Source: Dipetalonema caudispina (taxonomy: Eukaryota; Nematoda; Chromadorea; Rhabditida; Onchocercidae). From it: a stretch of DNA of 39,147 nt. Positions 24,613-36,932 of the stretch are shown one piece after another. Both the position numbers and the translations under genes were made by a program. The number at the start of each line of letters is the position of its first letter. The first letter of the stretch is position 1. Below the pieces are notes generated by a model. It saw only the letters and a list, made by a program, of their open reading frames with translations. It did not search any database and was not told the DNA's origin. The DNA is taken from positions 1 to 39,147 of the forward strand of contig JABVXV010000458.1 in NCBI GenBank assembly GCA_013365325.1, written 5' to 3'.

Positions 24613-24709
24613 GTTCACATAGTGCTGATGCTTTTCTCTTCATTATGCTATCATTAATTCTATTACTAATTGCTCTATTCCATCGTGTAGATTCTGAAAT
24701 TTGATCCAT
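23264..24709 (-). CDS. Nonapeptide-repeat protein of unknown function (481 aa, single open frame)
   Basis: The ATG is at 24709 and a TGA at 23264 falls inside a repeat unit. Residues 1 to about 33 are non-repetitive and polar (MDQISESTRWNRAISN, then KRKASALCEQ), with no signal peptide. From there to the end the protein is about 50 copies of a nine-residue unit, consensus N-(S/L)-V-H-V-I-R-T-G. Asn1 is almost invariant, positions 3, 5 and 6 are hydrophobic, and position 7 is usually Arg. The other two minus-strand frames meet stops in the consensus unit; the + strand frame that is open in the consensus reaches only 71 codons from an ATG. No intron, close poly(A) signal or homologue was recognised. 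A TTTCAG at 24700-24695 could be a splice or trans-splice acceptor, making an ATG about 22 codons downstream (MKRKAS) the start. Transcription is unproven. Confidence 0.5.
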   Translation of the reverse strand: MDQISESTRWNRAISNRINDSIMKRKASALCEQSGNSIHLNRINNLIHMIRAGNPVHTIRAGNLIHQILTDTSAYLIYTIGNSLYLICISNSINVIRTGNLVPVMNIDNLVHMIRTVNSVYAFRSDNLVQMILTNNSINQMRISNLFNVTRPDNLVPTMHTHNFVQTRGAENSLRVRCAHTPFYSILFADAFHVIHPNISARIECFGSLFRMLRNGILIYEIRIDNLVNMESTVNLVQDINVYSSFYIERTHNSVHVTRIDNFVHLILADNSVRVVRSRNSAHTIRASGLVHRIHFGNTIHVIRIGNLVYIIPSSNSIDVMQIGNLFHVLCTRDSTRAMHICNLGNSVPVGQAGDNSILVISIDNSWHTIRTSNLICIIYSGNPLRVMRTGNSSYMIRTANLVHTMFTDNSIPVIYSGNLSCLTVGNSVHVIRDGNFIHVMRTYNSTYVIRTRNLVHVMSSGNSVYVIYTSNSVHVMYISN

Positions 24710-24721
24710 GCAAAAGATCAA

Positions 24722-25178
24722 AAAGGACTAATACTTTCCCGTATTTTTAGATCATCGATTATCGGAAGATAAATTATATTTTGTCTGATAACTATATATC
24801 GGATAATAATATATCCTTGTCACGTATGACTTATGCGATCATAAATTGTACGATTTCCAAGGGTTAGCATGAAATTTTTGCTAAATAGATGGATAGACAA
24901 AGATGAAAACAGAATATTAAAATTTCAAGCCATGCGGAAAAATCAATGTTTAATTTGGTTCTCATTCAGATAGTATCATGGTGGGTACACATATAATGGT
25001 TAGAAGAGTGATTAAACAACAAACATTACCATATTCTGAATTCTTTTTAAATTAATAATACTTTTAATGAATTAGTATATAAAATTTCATCGAGTTTAAA
25101 AAAAAAAACGAGAAAGAAAGGAAGAAAATCTTTCGAAAATGCTTTATTATATGAAGAAAATTTAAATTTAAATTTTAG
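24722..25178. other. Intergenic region, weak exon-like stretch only
   Basis: A TATTTTTAG acceptor-like site near 24769 is followed by a 38-codon + strand open frame ending at TAG (IIDYRKINYILSDN...). An ATG at 24869 opens 34 codons. Neither connects in phase with the exon at 25179. Confidence 0.35.
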
Positions 25179-25450
25179 AAAAAGCTTTACTTCAAAATAA
25201 TGCTGAACCTTATCGTTTGAGATATTTATGCAACGATTATACCACAACTTTTATAAGAAAGAATTATACATTGGAAAATTCTGTAAGTGCAAACTTTTTA
25301 ATTTTGCTAAATGTAAATTAAAATAAAAAAACTATACTTAAAATATTAGATGTAATAAATTCATATTATTTTATACATTGACGTTGTATGATTAATTTAA
25401 TTTAGGAAAAGGGAAATTCCAACTTCACAATAAAATTTTTCATATTATAA
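25179..25450 (+). CDS. Candidate short spliced gene, product unknown
   Basis: Exon 25179-25282 has a good acceptor (AAATTTTAG) and donor (TCT|GTAAGTGC) and 34 open codons including LLQNNAEPYRLRYLCNDYTT. A second exon, 25406-25450, after TTTAATTTAG, continues in phase 0 with EKGNSNFTIKFFIL and a TAA. The 123-base intron is normal for a nematode. The start is unclear: ATGGTGG|GTACAC at 24978-24984 would join in frame and give a protein of about 51 aa. No domain or signal peptide was seen and the family is not recognised. It could be a chance assembly of splice sites in AT-rich DNA. Confidence 0.3.
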
Positions 25451-28400
25451 AAATGCATATTGTACATATATATATTATGCATAGGCAATGTATTTGTAAA
25501 ATGATTCAGAGTGATTTAATTCAATTTTGAAAATTTTAATTTTTGTTTTCTTTTTCATGAAAAATAAAATTATCCACTGATATTTTTAAATGATTTTCAA
25601 TCAGTTACATAGTATTTTTAACAATCTTTCTAGTCTATTTCGTTATTCTAATATAAACTACCATATTGTTAACAAAATGATTAGTGTTTTGATGTATAAT
25701 TTATTAATTAACATTTTATAATAAATATAAAAGTATTGTTGTATACATTATTATCATCATTTATTACAAATATTGTGTGTCTGTCTGTCTGTCTATCTGT
25801 GTGTGTGTGTGTGTGTATAAGTAAAGAAGAAAGTAATGATTATAAGATTGACTAAAAGATTTATAGCTTAGAGTGGACAAACATTTTAAACAAAACTCTA
25901 ATGAAAAACTCATTTGACTTTTGTAAGCAAAATGAAATGATGTAAACAAAGCCATACATATTTATTTCTTTCCTTTAATTTTCCCCCTTTTCTTGTCTAT
26001 CATTCTGTGTGATATTAATTCATTAGGAAATTTATTCCATCTGGTCTTAGTTTATTCCTCTTTGGTTAGTAGCCCCTGAATTGAATTGAATTGGATCGTC
26101 ATCTGTTTTACATCATTGTAGTACAGAGTGTATAGCATCAGTAGCTTTTAAGCTAAGGCTAGCTTAACAATTGTAAACAGTCATTTAATAGTACGAAAAT
26201 ACACTTTTTTTTTCCGTTCTCTCTTTTTCTTTCTCTATCTCTCTCTCTCTTTCTCTTCTATCGTAAATGAAAAAAGGAAACAAAATTTCAATTAACAAAT
26301 TTGAAAAATCAAAAAAAAAAAAAAAAATAAAGGAATTTTAAACATATTAATTAGATTAAATTTCAGTAATATAATTTATAATTTTTATTGCAAAAAATAA
26401 AGAAACTTCACAATTTCATTAAAACTTTTCTATTTAAACAAAATAGTTAGCTTCATATATCATTTGTGCAGTGTAACATTTTTCAAATTTTCGATAAAAA
26501 AAAGGAGCCATTTTTTGAAATGTCTATGAAAACGCAACATTTTAAGAAATGCCTTCACAGATCATAGAATATTTTCGAATAGTACGACAATAACAAAAAA
26601 GTGGTGAAGTATTAGTCGAATTTTTGTTTTAAATTATTTGAAATTTTCGAAATCCCTCGAGAAATTTAGGAAAATTTTCACAAATTTTTCCCGAAAAAAA
26701 ATATTGCTGAAACTTTGCATTGTGTGCAAATCATATCATTTTGCTGTAATATTTAATCGAAATTTATTTATTGCATGTTTATATCCATTTTTGATAGATC
26801 ACATGTATCGTTGTAAAAATGTTTAGCTGTAAATTCACTGCTGAATTATCATTATGCGCAAATGTTATAATTTTAGAAAAATTATTTCATTTGTAATATA
26901 AAATTAATTACTTCATTTCTATTAAACTTTATCAGTGTTATTTATTACTTACTATCACTTTTATTTCAAATCATAAGTTGACATTCGTATTGGAAATCAT
27001 TGTCATTAACGACGACAATATCACAATTTATCATTTCACAAATTTCTTTATGTATTAATTAGAAATTGCAACATCTGCCAATGCAATATGTTAATATTTT
27101 GTTATAATATCTTTATATTTGAAATCAAAATAATCAAAAAGTAATGCTTATTAGGCTCTTAGTATTTAAAATGTTCTAACAAATTTGTAAATTTATCAAC
27201 AGCGTCATGCATAACTTTTAAACGCAACACTACTACTATTACTATTATCACATTGAATGAATGTATCAGATTAACTTTGACAAATATTTCGTTTTCTTCC
27301 AACAATTTCGAGTTTAAAATGAAAATCTATTGTACTAAATCTTCAATTGCTTCATCCTTCGCTTGAAAAATTGTTTTATAATTTAAATCTTGTTTTGACA
27401 GTAAAATAGTTGAACAATTAAAATTTAAATCTACAGCAAATATATTTATTTTCTAATGCTTAAGTTCGATTTATTTTAATAAGCGTTAATTTTCCAACTT
27501 TCTTCAACTTTCCTTCTTTCCGATTTTGTTTCAGTATTTATTTCCGATTTTTTATCATAGCATGCTATATTGTGAAGTATAATTAAACAAAATAAATAAT
27601 TGCCCATTATTGAATGATCCTATGACGGAGAGATCTTAATAGAAATGTTGTAATTTCAATTACTGCTGAAAAATTTGGTTTTCACAACTTTTAATGTGCA
27701 TACTTTAAGAATAATATATTTATACGGTATTCGAATAAATTGGAATTGTTAAAAATTCAAATTTAGAAAAAAATTTTAATGAATTGGAAACCTTGAAACT
27801 GAAATTGGTGAAGAATAAGGCAAATATTTCAGGTGGAACAGAATTAAAGATTCTTGAATGGCACTACTTGTTATTGATTGCAAGAAAAATTATCGAATTT
27901 ATTTTAATTACTATGAACAATCATTGTAAATAGTAGTAATACTTCTGACATAAAGTTTTTTTTTCAAAAAATTTTCAAATTCAAACCATCTTTTTGATAG
28001 GAAAATTTTTGAAGAATTATTGTTAACATTGATCATCTTCAAAAAAACTAATATTGACAGAAGCTACAGTACTATTATAAGGAATAAGTGAAAGCTTACC
28101 GTACTATCATGAGGGAAAAAAAATCAATCGGATGCGATCATTGTATGTAATAAAGAATTAAACAATGATTTCTTTGAATTTTGATTGTAATAAAAAATTC
28201 AGGGTTATCGTATCAGTGAAATAAGTTAGATGATAATTAGCATTTATTTATACTAAATGATAATTTGAAATTAGATTCACATTACGTGACCTTAGTAAAC
28301 AAGACCGTAAGCTTTTTTCATAAATTTAACGTTTGATAATAGCTGATATTGTTGTAATAAAAGAAAACATTAAGAAATTTTGGAAAAATTTTTGGTAATT

Positions 28401-28659
28401 TCAAAATTTTTCTAAGAATTTCTAATTGTTCCCAGAAGAAACAAACAAAATAATTCTGTTAATTGATGACAAGTAAATGTAAAGTTGCAAAACGTATTAA
28501 CTTTGATTATTATAAAAATTTATCCACTTTATGCTTTTATCTTTTTTATTCTTATTAAAACAATATTAATTAATTGTGATAATGGCAATAACAGTAATAG
28601 GTAACAGCTACAGATAATTTGTCATTAAAAGCTTAATAATTATTAATTAAATGATATAA
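25451..28659. other. Gene-poor AT-rich region
   Basis: It holds a GTCT/GT microsatellite at 25773-25817 and pyrimidine tracts near 26200-26265. A motif near 28272-28303 combines TTACGTGACC and GTAAACAA. Open frames at 25764-25955 (-) and 26638-26826 (+) have no supporting signals. Confidence 0.5.
25773..25817. repeat. (GTCT)n / (GT)n microsatellite
   Basis: Four GTCT units flow into about eight GT units. Confidence 0.95.
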
Positions 28660-29060
28660 TAGGATGGGTAATTAAGCAAAATAATCAAACGGGGAATGAT
28701 ATCGCTCAATTAGTTCCGAATTCGAATAAATATTATAAACAAATCATTGAGTGTTCCGAATGATTAGGGTTTTTTTGTACTGATTATCCGATTAATGATC
28801 GATGACAATTGATTCTAGTGATTAAAGGTCAAATAATATGATGAAAGAAATTCCATAGCTAATCGATCATTGAATATAATACTGAAACTTATGATATTTA
28901 TAATTAATTTGACGAATTCTCCTCCGCCTCTTCTCATTAATCGACATGTCACTAATTAATTTGATATGCGTATGGTTAGTTCGGACATATTTGATCGGAA
29001 GTTTTGAAAACAATTTTAATGTTTATCTCTTTCGTAATGCGGTAACAAAGACAAACATTA
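28660..29060. promoter_or_regulatory. Possible regulatory region of higher sequence complexity
   Basis: This stretch is less homopolymeric than its surroundings. It is dense in ATTA/TAAT cores, with CAATTG near 28807, AAAGGTCA near 28825 and ATTAATCGAC near 28937, resembling homeodomain, bHLH and nuclear-receptor sites. It lies 100-500 bases before the small frame at 29167. The call rests on appearance only. Confidence 0.2.
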
Positions 29061-29166
29061 ATTATTCTATTCAATTTTTTATTAATTGTGTCAGTGATAG
29101 ATCATTAGACTACAAGAATTAATATAAATTAATTTAAAATCTTAATTTTTACTTTTTACAAATAAA

Positions 29167-29355
29167 ATGCTTTTCTTTGCTTCTTTTTTCTGTAGTGTTC
29201 TTTTATTTTTCATTTTGCACATTATTGCCTTATTTGCAAATATTTTTGATAAGCGAGAATTGGAATATTATTCTGTGCATAAAATAAGTATTTCAATTCC
29301 AAGTAATAATTCAAAGCGCAAGGATCAACATTATTTAAGAAACAGTTTTAGTTGA
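29167..29355 (+). CDS. Small candidate secreted or membrane peptide (62 aa), family unknown
   Basis: An ATG opens 62 codons to a TGA. Residues 1-27 are strongly hydrophobic (MLFFASFFCSVLLFFILHII), as in a signal peptide or membrane anchor. The rest is polar, with dibasic sites at DKR (28-30) and SKRK (49-52) and the ending DQHYLRNSFS. That layout is compatible with a small secreted peptide precursor, but no known peptide is recognised. Codon use in the second half looks less random than the surroundings. No splice or poly(A) support was found. Confidence 0.3.
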   Translation: MLFFASFFCSVLLFFILHIIALFANIFDKRELEYYSVHKISISIPSNNSKRKDQHYLRNSFS

Positions 29356-30359
29356 AATTAAATTCTTTCGTTTTTGAGTTTTATTTACAAGTACTGCATT
29401 ATTCGATTAGTGTTAATTCTGGGATATGCTTAGAAGACATTTGTTAAAATTAATTGTATAATGTTGCATTTGGTTTTTAGAAGAGTAGCAGTTATTGACA
29501 AAGTGCATCATTTTAATACTTTTATCTTTCCTTTCTTCGGGAGATATTAAAATGTTGCAAATTTTAAATTAAATTTATCAAATTTTAAAATTTGTAGACT
29601 GGAAAGTTTATACTTTAGGATAACAATATCGTTCGAATGATGAGCAAACGAATTTAACGAATGATTAACAATTCATATTAAACCTTTTACAACATATCAA
29701 ATTTTATCATTGCCTATTTTAAATCTCTGTTTTATTAATTTCCTTCTGTCATATTCTTTATTGTAAATTTCAACTTCTTAATTTCGAATTTTTTTTTTCA
29801 CAAATTTAAAAGGAAAATTATTTCCTTTAGCATGTAGAAGGAATGAATTAATATAAGCATTGGAAATAATCATTTATTATTTTGATTTAGAAGGAAGAAG
29901 AAAAGCGAAGAAATAAACAAAGTAAATAATTCAGAAAATTGAATGAAATTAGTCATCTGTTGAAAAAAGAAAATTTTCGGTATTAAATAATTACTTTATA
30001 TTCCGCTATCAAAAAAATTCTGTGAACCGATATTCACGTAATTTTTACGTAACATGCATCATTATAGTTTTATTTCATTGAACAAATAATTAAAATGAAA
30101 TGGATTGAATTGTTCATAGATTAGATATATCAATTACTGATAAATTAATTGTTTATTTGTCATATGGAAAAGTGAAATGAAGATGAAAAGGGAATAGAAG
30201 AGGGGTAATTTTAATTCATGTATAAGTAATAGATTCAAATTTTGCAAATAGTATTTGATCTTAAATTCGTTCTGGAACATGTTTCGATTTATTATTCAAG
30301 AAGAGAAGGAAGAAAGAGAGGGAGGGGGAGAGAGAGAGAGAGGAAGAGTGACCAAATAA
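29356..30359. other. Intergenic region, nothing recognised
   Basis: AT-rich sequence with a (GA)n tract at about 30317-30342. No frame or signal of note. Confidence 0.5.
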
Positions 30360-30539
30360 TTAAGCTTGTTGAGAAACTGTATATATTTGCATTTCATGTC
30401 TAAAAGCCAATTCAATGATGAATGCATTATTCACAGAATTGAAGAAATGATCCTTGGAAGGATAAATATACAAACAGAAGCAAAGGAAAATTGTTAGGAA
30501 ATATAAAAAGAATTGGGCCAATTGTAAAGTATGAATCAT
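30360..30539 (-). CDS. Small candidate membrane or secreted protein (59 aa), family unknown
   Basis: An ATG at 30539 opens 59 codons to a TAA. A hydrophobic segment (about residues 8-26, AQFFLYFLTIFLCFCLYIY) is followed by a polar tail with SKDHFFNSVNNAFIIELAFR and MQIYTVSQQA. Codon use (TCC, AAG, GAT, GTG) is more varied than expected of random AT-rich DNA. The frame stays open for some codons upstream of the ATG, so it could also be an exon of a longer gene. No splice or poly(A) evidence. Confidence 0.27.
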   Translation of the reverse strand: MIHTLQLAQFFLYFLTIFLCFCLYIYPSKDHFFNSVNNAFIIELAFRHEMQIYTVSQQA

Positions 30540-31466
30540 TGAATAAGAAAGAGCCAAGGAAAGAAATTATATCGATTATCATAGCCTGATCTGATATAAA
30601 ATAATTATCATATCTTTATCAATATAAGTTAAATATTTTTATTATTTACAAATTATTATTATTGATCCATTTTTTTTACTATTTTTTTTCACAAATTAGT
30701 TGATTTATTATTTGCAAATAATTGTTGTCAATTAGTTTCTTCCCTTTAATTAAATCAAAGTTTGTACTAATTAATTAGGAATAAATAAAATAACTCAATA
30801 TTTTAAGTAATGTTAAAATATTTGATAAATATTTTGGAATGTTATCAATGTATGGAAATATGTGATAATAGTAACTTTTTTTTCAGAATCATTTTTTCCT
30901 CTTTTGAAATTTTTCTTTTTTTTTTTTCGAATCCAATTAATGAAAGACATGTGTAATGAAAAAAATTTTTATAGCTCTTTCTTTTTTTTTATGCAAAATA
31001 AATTACTGCACTTCATTCTTTCATACAAAATAATTAATTACACGTTAGTTAAAAATAAATTTAATTTTGTTTTATCCTATTTTCTTTGAGATTATTTGCA
31101 TAATTTTCTCTTTCAATTAGAATAAATAAATAAATTAGCATTGTTTCAGCTAACTTAAGAAACAAACTATCATAATATCAAGAAAGAGATTTAACCAAAA
31201 AATAAAAAAAAAAAAACAAAACAAACGAATAAAAACAAATGATTTATTAAATATGATTTAATTAGAATTAGCATATTTGGATAAATAGTTCAATCGATTA
31301 TTTAAGCTAATTTAAATAATTTACTTCATTAATATAAAAATAAAACAAATAAAATTTATTGATTATTACTATTATTGATATAAAATAGGATGATGGATAG
31401 ATGTAAATAACACTTAAATATGGGTACTATTACACTTTGGTAATTACTGTGTATTGAAAACGAACA

Positions 31467-31469
<3 letters not shown>

Positions 31470-31508
<39 letters not shown>

Positions 31509-31528
31509 TGTGTGTGTGTGTGTGTGTT
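31470..31528. repeat. (GT)n microsatellite
   Basis: About 29 GT units with one TATG interruption at 31501. Confidence 0.97.
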
Positions 31529-31723
31529 TGGCCTAACAAAAGAGACAGATAGATAAATTGTGGCTAGCATGGATTAGAACAGACAAGCCTTAGATAAGGC
31601 TTTAATGAATAATATGCTTCTGTTCCTGGTACCATTTTCTTCCTTCATTAGGATAGGATAATACTATCCATTTCCTTTCCTTCTTTTACTACATCAATTT
31701 TATTTTATTCCTACATCTTATAC

Positions 31724-31779
31724 CACACACACACACACACACACACCACACACACACCACACACACATATATATATATA
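31724..31779. repeat. (CA)n followed by (TA)n
   Basis: CA repeats with two CCA interruptions run directly into about six TA units. Confidence 0.97.
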
Positions 31780-34253
31780 CAACAATTTATATCAATACTT
31801 TATGTTATATGAAATTTTTACTTGTCCAAAAATAATTGATTACTATTTATTTATTCATTCTTTTTTTTAAAAAATAAAAAAAAAAGTTTTTTTCTATAAA
31901 TTTTTATCTTAAATAATATTAAAATAAAGTTAGCTAAAGAAAAAAAAAAATATTACTTTTATAGCATTGAAAAAAAAAAAAAAAAATATTAAAAATGTAC
32001 GAAAAAAAAAAAAGAGGAAGAAAGTTTTTGTAAAATAATTTATCAATTATTGGTTTCATTTTCATTTTTCAAATAGTTAAAAAAAATTTTCCTATTTAAT
32101 AATTAATTATTTTTTTCCTCTTTTTGTTCCTTTAATTAGGATTTAATGATTGCAATTTGTAAAAAGAGTTGTGACGGGACTTTTCGTTGACGTTTTTTTC
32201 ATTTCCCACCTCTCTCTTTCTCTCTCTCTCCTTCTTTCTTTTTCCTCTTTTTCAAGTGAGGTCGAAATTTTTGAATATGAATTGAGTAATCCAATGAACG
32301 TCTTGATTTTTTAGTTACTTCGAATTGCGCATAACTGAAACTTCCAGAATTGGGCTATTAACCTAAATATTATCTATTTTTTAAAAATTTTCTTTTTTTT
32401 TTGTTCAGACGTTCAAAAATTTTAGCACCCATTAAAAAAAGAAAAAAATTCGGGAAATTCCTATTAAATGTCATCTTTGAACTTTCGTCAGAAAATTGAA
32501 ATGACGACAAAAAGGAAAAAAAATAACTTACTGAAAATATTGAAATTATTCAAGATAACAGCCTTTTTTTCTATTTTCAACCACTATCTTACATATATTT
32601 CACCATGTGTAAAAAGTAATTAACTAATTATTAAAGCAAATTTTAATTTAGTAATCAAAATTACTTTCATACTATTTTTTTCCAGTCATTTATAATCTTT
32701 TAATTACTTTAATTTCGTACCATTATCAAAAAGACAATAATTTAAATTAGATTTTAAAAAAAAGTGAAAAAATCAATAATTTATATTTTTATATTAAATT
32801 TTAATTTTCATCCCATCAACTTTATTTATTGTCTCATCATGCAAATGCATACAACAATCATCCCATTTTCTACTCCAATGACAGATAATGCAATAAATAT
32901 TTTGATATTTCCTTTCCATTCTTTTGTTTACAATTTTTACATTTTGTCACATGCACGCATGCGCATGCATGCATGTAAAACTTGTAAGGATTGAAGTATT
33001 TAATTGTTTGTGTTATTGCATCCAAAAATTTTTCAACCACTTTACTTTTTTTTTTTTTATTTTTATAAAACCCCTACCTTTCAATTGCATTTTTCTCTTT
33101 TTTTTTTCCCCCTCCCCCCGCATCTTTTCTCCCATTTCACTTACTTACCTTTATTGGTTCATTATTGAATGAATTTTACCTACTACTAAATACGGTTCAT
33201 CGATTATTATATCTAATCCTATTCTGATAATTTATTTTATCTAAATTATTATTTATCATTTCTTAATCAAAGATCATTTATTAATTTTGAATAATTTGTA
33301 AAAGAAAAAAAGAAACAAAAAAAAAAAAAATGAATTGTATACATATATAATTTGTTAAAAATATTCCACCAATTTTTTTTTCTTTCAAATTGAAATTCTC
33401 AATGAAATGTAATTCATGAAAAAAAAAATGCTTTAAAAATGTAATTATGTATAAAATCGAAAAATTTGCTCCAATTTTCTGTTTGTCATAAATTTTTGAA
33501 TTATTATTTGCAGTGAAATTTGAAGTAATAAAATTTGAACAAATTTAAGTTTATTTTCAATTTCACGAAGAAATTTCTTTCTTTCTTTTATTCATAAAAA
33601 ACTTAATGATTTATTATTGATTGTTACAATGATGCAATTGATCAATACATTTTACGCAAATAACATTTACATAAACGATATAAATGACCGATTAAAAATG
33701 AACAAATGTAATATAGTTGATAACTTTTAATTATGAAATGCAAATCATACAAATCATTAATTTTACTCATCATAAAACAATGTATAGTATGAATGTATGA
33801 ATATGGCGTACAGCACAATTATAAATGATTGCAAGAAAATTAAACATTTAATTGGAATTTTAACTAATTTATTTTCAAAAAACTCTTTAAATTTCCAAAA
33901 TTTTAATTGTAAATTACAATTAACAATATAAGAATGGTTGCAATAAAAAATAAAATTAAAGAAAAAAAATTGATATAATTATATTATTTTTTATGGATGC
34001 GTTTTCTCGAAAAGTCGATTTTTTAATCAACGATCGATTCTTGAAATTAGCAATAATAATAATTTATCAGATTTCAAATCCAAATCCATTATTTATTATT
34101 GACTATTCGTTTGCTTAAGCTAACAAATCAATCATTCCTCGCATAATTTTTTACATGAAGTTTGATAAAATGAAAAAATCCTAATGAATAAATCTTGTCT
34201 ATTTTTTTTTCTTCTGATTAAGCTATCATACATACATACAACATACACCCACT

Positions 34254-34284
<31 letters not shown>

Positions 34285-34286
34285 AC
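34254..34286. repeat. (CA)n microsatellite
   Basis: About 16 CA units with one ATA interruption, preceded by CATA repeats. Confidence 0.95.
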
Positions 34287-35619
34287 TGTATGCAAAATAA
34301 TGATTCCAATTATGTTATTCTAAGTAATACTTTCTAAAATAATTTTATTTACATAATTATATTTGGATATTAAAATATGCTTAATTTTAAACTTTCTTGT
34401 TTGAAGTTTACAAATACTTATGAAAGTTTAATTTAATGTTTACTATATTTTTGGTTAACATTTTATTTAGAATTTAATTAAATAAGGATTTATGGTTTTT
34501 CACGGTATTCCCGGACCGTAACATGCATGATATATTATCATTCCGGTTTTATCTACTGCATCCATTATATTCATAAATATCTAAACCGATAATTTATTTC
34601 AACCAATACAGGCTGAACCATCTGTTTGTCATTAAATGCAGAAGGGAAGCAATATGCATAGTAATTAATTACTGCATGCATTTTCAATTATTCAATTTAA
34701 TAATTTTGTGCAAAAAGAACAGAAAAAAAAAAATTATTATGGATTATTTTTCATATTCTAAATTAGCAGATTGAAAATGAAAAATATTATTTTATTTCTT
34801 TTTTTCTTTCTTTTCCTTTTTTTTTTTTTTGAATAAATTGAAGGAGAAATATTTTGTTGATATTTGCTAAAATAAATTAAAATTCCCAGATATTATTTAC
34901 TTTTCATGCATGTAAATTCCTTTTCTAAATTTTCCTATTATTCCTCTCCTTTTTTTGAGAGGAAGAAAGAGAATATTATTTTCAAATAATTATCAGATAT
35001 TAATTTCCATAAAACAATACTTTGATTACTGTGTCTCATTAAATATTTCATTACTTTATTTTTGATGGTTTCAGTTACTGGAAAAATTTTTTCATTTTTT
35101 TTTTCATCATCCATCGATTAATCCATTTCAAATAATATTACTACCTTACCAGCATATGTCATTGACAGTATAATATTTAGCAATAAAGTTACCAATACTA
35201 ACTAAAATCTTATCATATCATACATTATCACCACATTATCACCACTATGTAGTAGGATACTGCATAATTTGAATAGATAAAAAATATATTGTATTACTCC
35301 AATTCTTATATTTTTTTTTTCCATCTTTATTTTATTTATTTTTTCCTTTCCCTTCCATATCATTTTTTTTTTCTTGTCTCATTTATTTAATTCCTATACC
35401 TATTTGTATCCTATCATTATTACATTTAATATTTGCCTAATTAATTACCGAATAATAAGTGCATAACTGATGATATATTAATTGATTTCAACTAAAGCTT
35501 TCCAATATCTCAATTGGATCATTTCAACTGTATCAGATCAAATAAACAAAATATAGCTTAATGTAGATAGCTTACCAAACTGACAAATGCTCATCAAAAT
35601 AGATGATAGTGATATTAGC

Positions 35620-35645
35620 TGTAGTAGTAGTAGTGATAGTAGTGA

Positions 35646-35677
<32 letters not shown>

Positions 35678-35684
35678 ATAGTAA
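35620..35684. repeat. (AGT)n microsatellite
   Basis: AGT/GAT trinucleotides, the last stretch nearly perfect. Confidence 0.93.
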
Positions 35685-35841
35685 TACTACTGCACAAGAC
35701 TATTACCACTACTACTATACTAATAAGATATAGTTTCAGGAAGAGAGAAAGGGATAAATGATGATAATGATGGACAACTTGGCAGTATATCACACATCAT
35801 TATTCAATTCTTATCATTGCTCTCTATTTATTATTTCATCT

Positions 35842-35852
35842 ATTTATTATTA

Positions 35853-35947
<95 letters not shown>

Positions 35948-35970
35948 TATTATTTATTATTATTTACTAT
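35842..35970. repeat. (ATT)n microsatellite
   Basis: About 30 perfect ATT units flanked by ATTT variants. The poly-Tyr and poly-Leu frames across it are artefacts. Confidence 0.97.
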
Positions 35971-36932
35971 CAATGTTTCTCCTTTTTATTTTTCATTGTT
36001 TTATTAGTTATTGTTGTGACGTTAATTAGGTAAGATTATTCTTTATCACATTTCAAAAAAAAAAAAAGAAAGAAAGAAGAAAAAAAAAAAGTGTCAATCA
36101 TTACAATTTTTATTTGTCTTATTCATATTTGTATACACTATTATACTTTTACTTCTTTTTTTATTTTATTTCATTCATTTCCTTTTTTTTCTTTTTTTTT
36201 TTTTTTAATGATTCACCGCTGTTTTTTTTTTCATTCATTTTAATGAGTGGATTTGAATTATTTTTTTTCTTTTTGGAGTTTTAAAATTATTTAAACATTT
36301 TAATGGTTTAAAATAATGAAGTTGAGAAGTGAAAATTAAAAATGAATATATGAAAAATTATTTTAATAGAAAATTAAAGTGATAATGACTTAATGATGAA
36401 AAAAAACCATACTATAAATTTATATAAAAAAGTATAATTATTTAATTATCATTTACTTTTATTTGAATTTTAATACTTTCATTAATTTCAGGATATCTTT
36501 TCTCCTTCCTTTCTTTCTTCTTTTTTTTTTTTTTTTTTTTTTTTTTTTGTTTGCTTTATACTATCTCAATGGTGAAAATATGCACAATATCGGATTTAGC
36601 ATAAATTCTCTTCCTAATTAACAATTGCTATTAAATTACAGTAAACAATGAAAACTATTCTATGAAGATTTAAATTTGAAATATTTGAATCTTTCATAAT
36701 TTCTTTTAAATTATCTATTGATGTTAATTAAACAGTCAAAAGCTTCACATTATCCAATAAAAGATTATACATCAATTATTGATTGAGTTTAATGCTTTTG
36801 TTTGTTTATTTATTCCATCTAATTAATATTTTTACATTAAAGCATTAATTAATTTCATGCTTTAGGGACGAAAAAAAAAAAAGAAAAGAAATTGAAGCAA
36901 TTGTTTTCTCATTATTAATAGAAAGAGCACAC

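Larger units (their letters stand above)
30558..35619. other. Gene desert with homopolymers and dinucleotide repeats
   Basis: A and T runs of 8-14 bases are frequent (for example 31863-32010 and 33040-33120). GT and CA microsatellites are listed separately. An ATGCATGC-rich stretch lies at about 32949-32978. No exon with convincing splice sites was seen. Confidence 0.5.
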
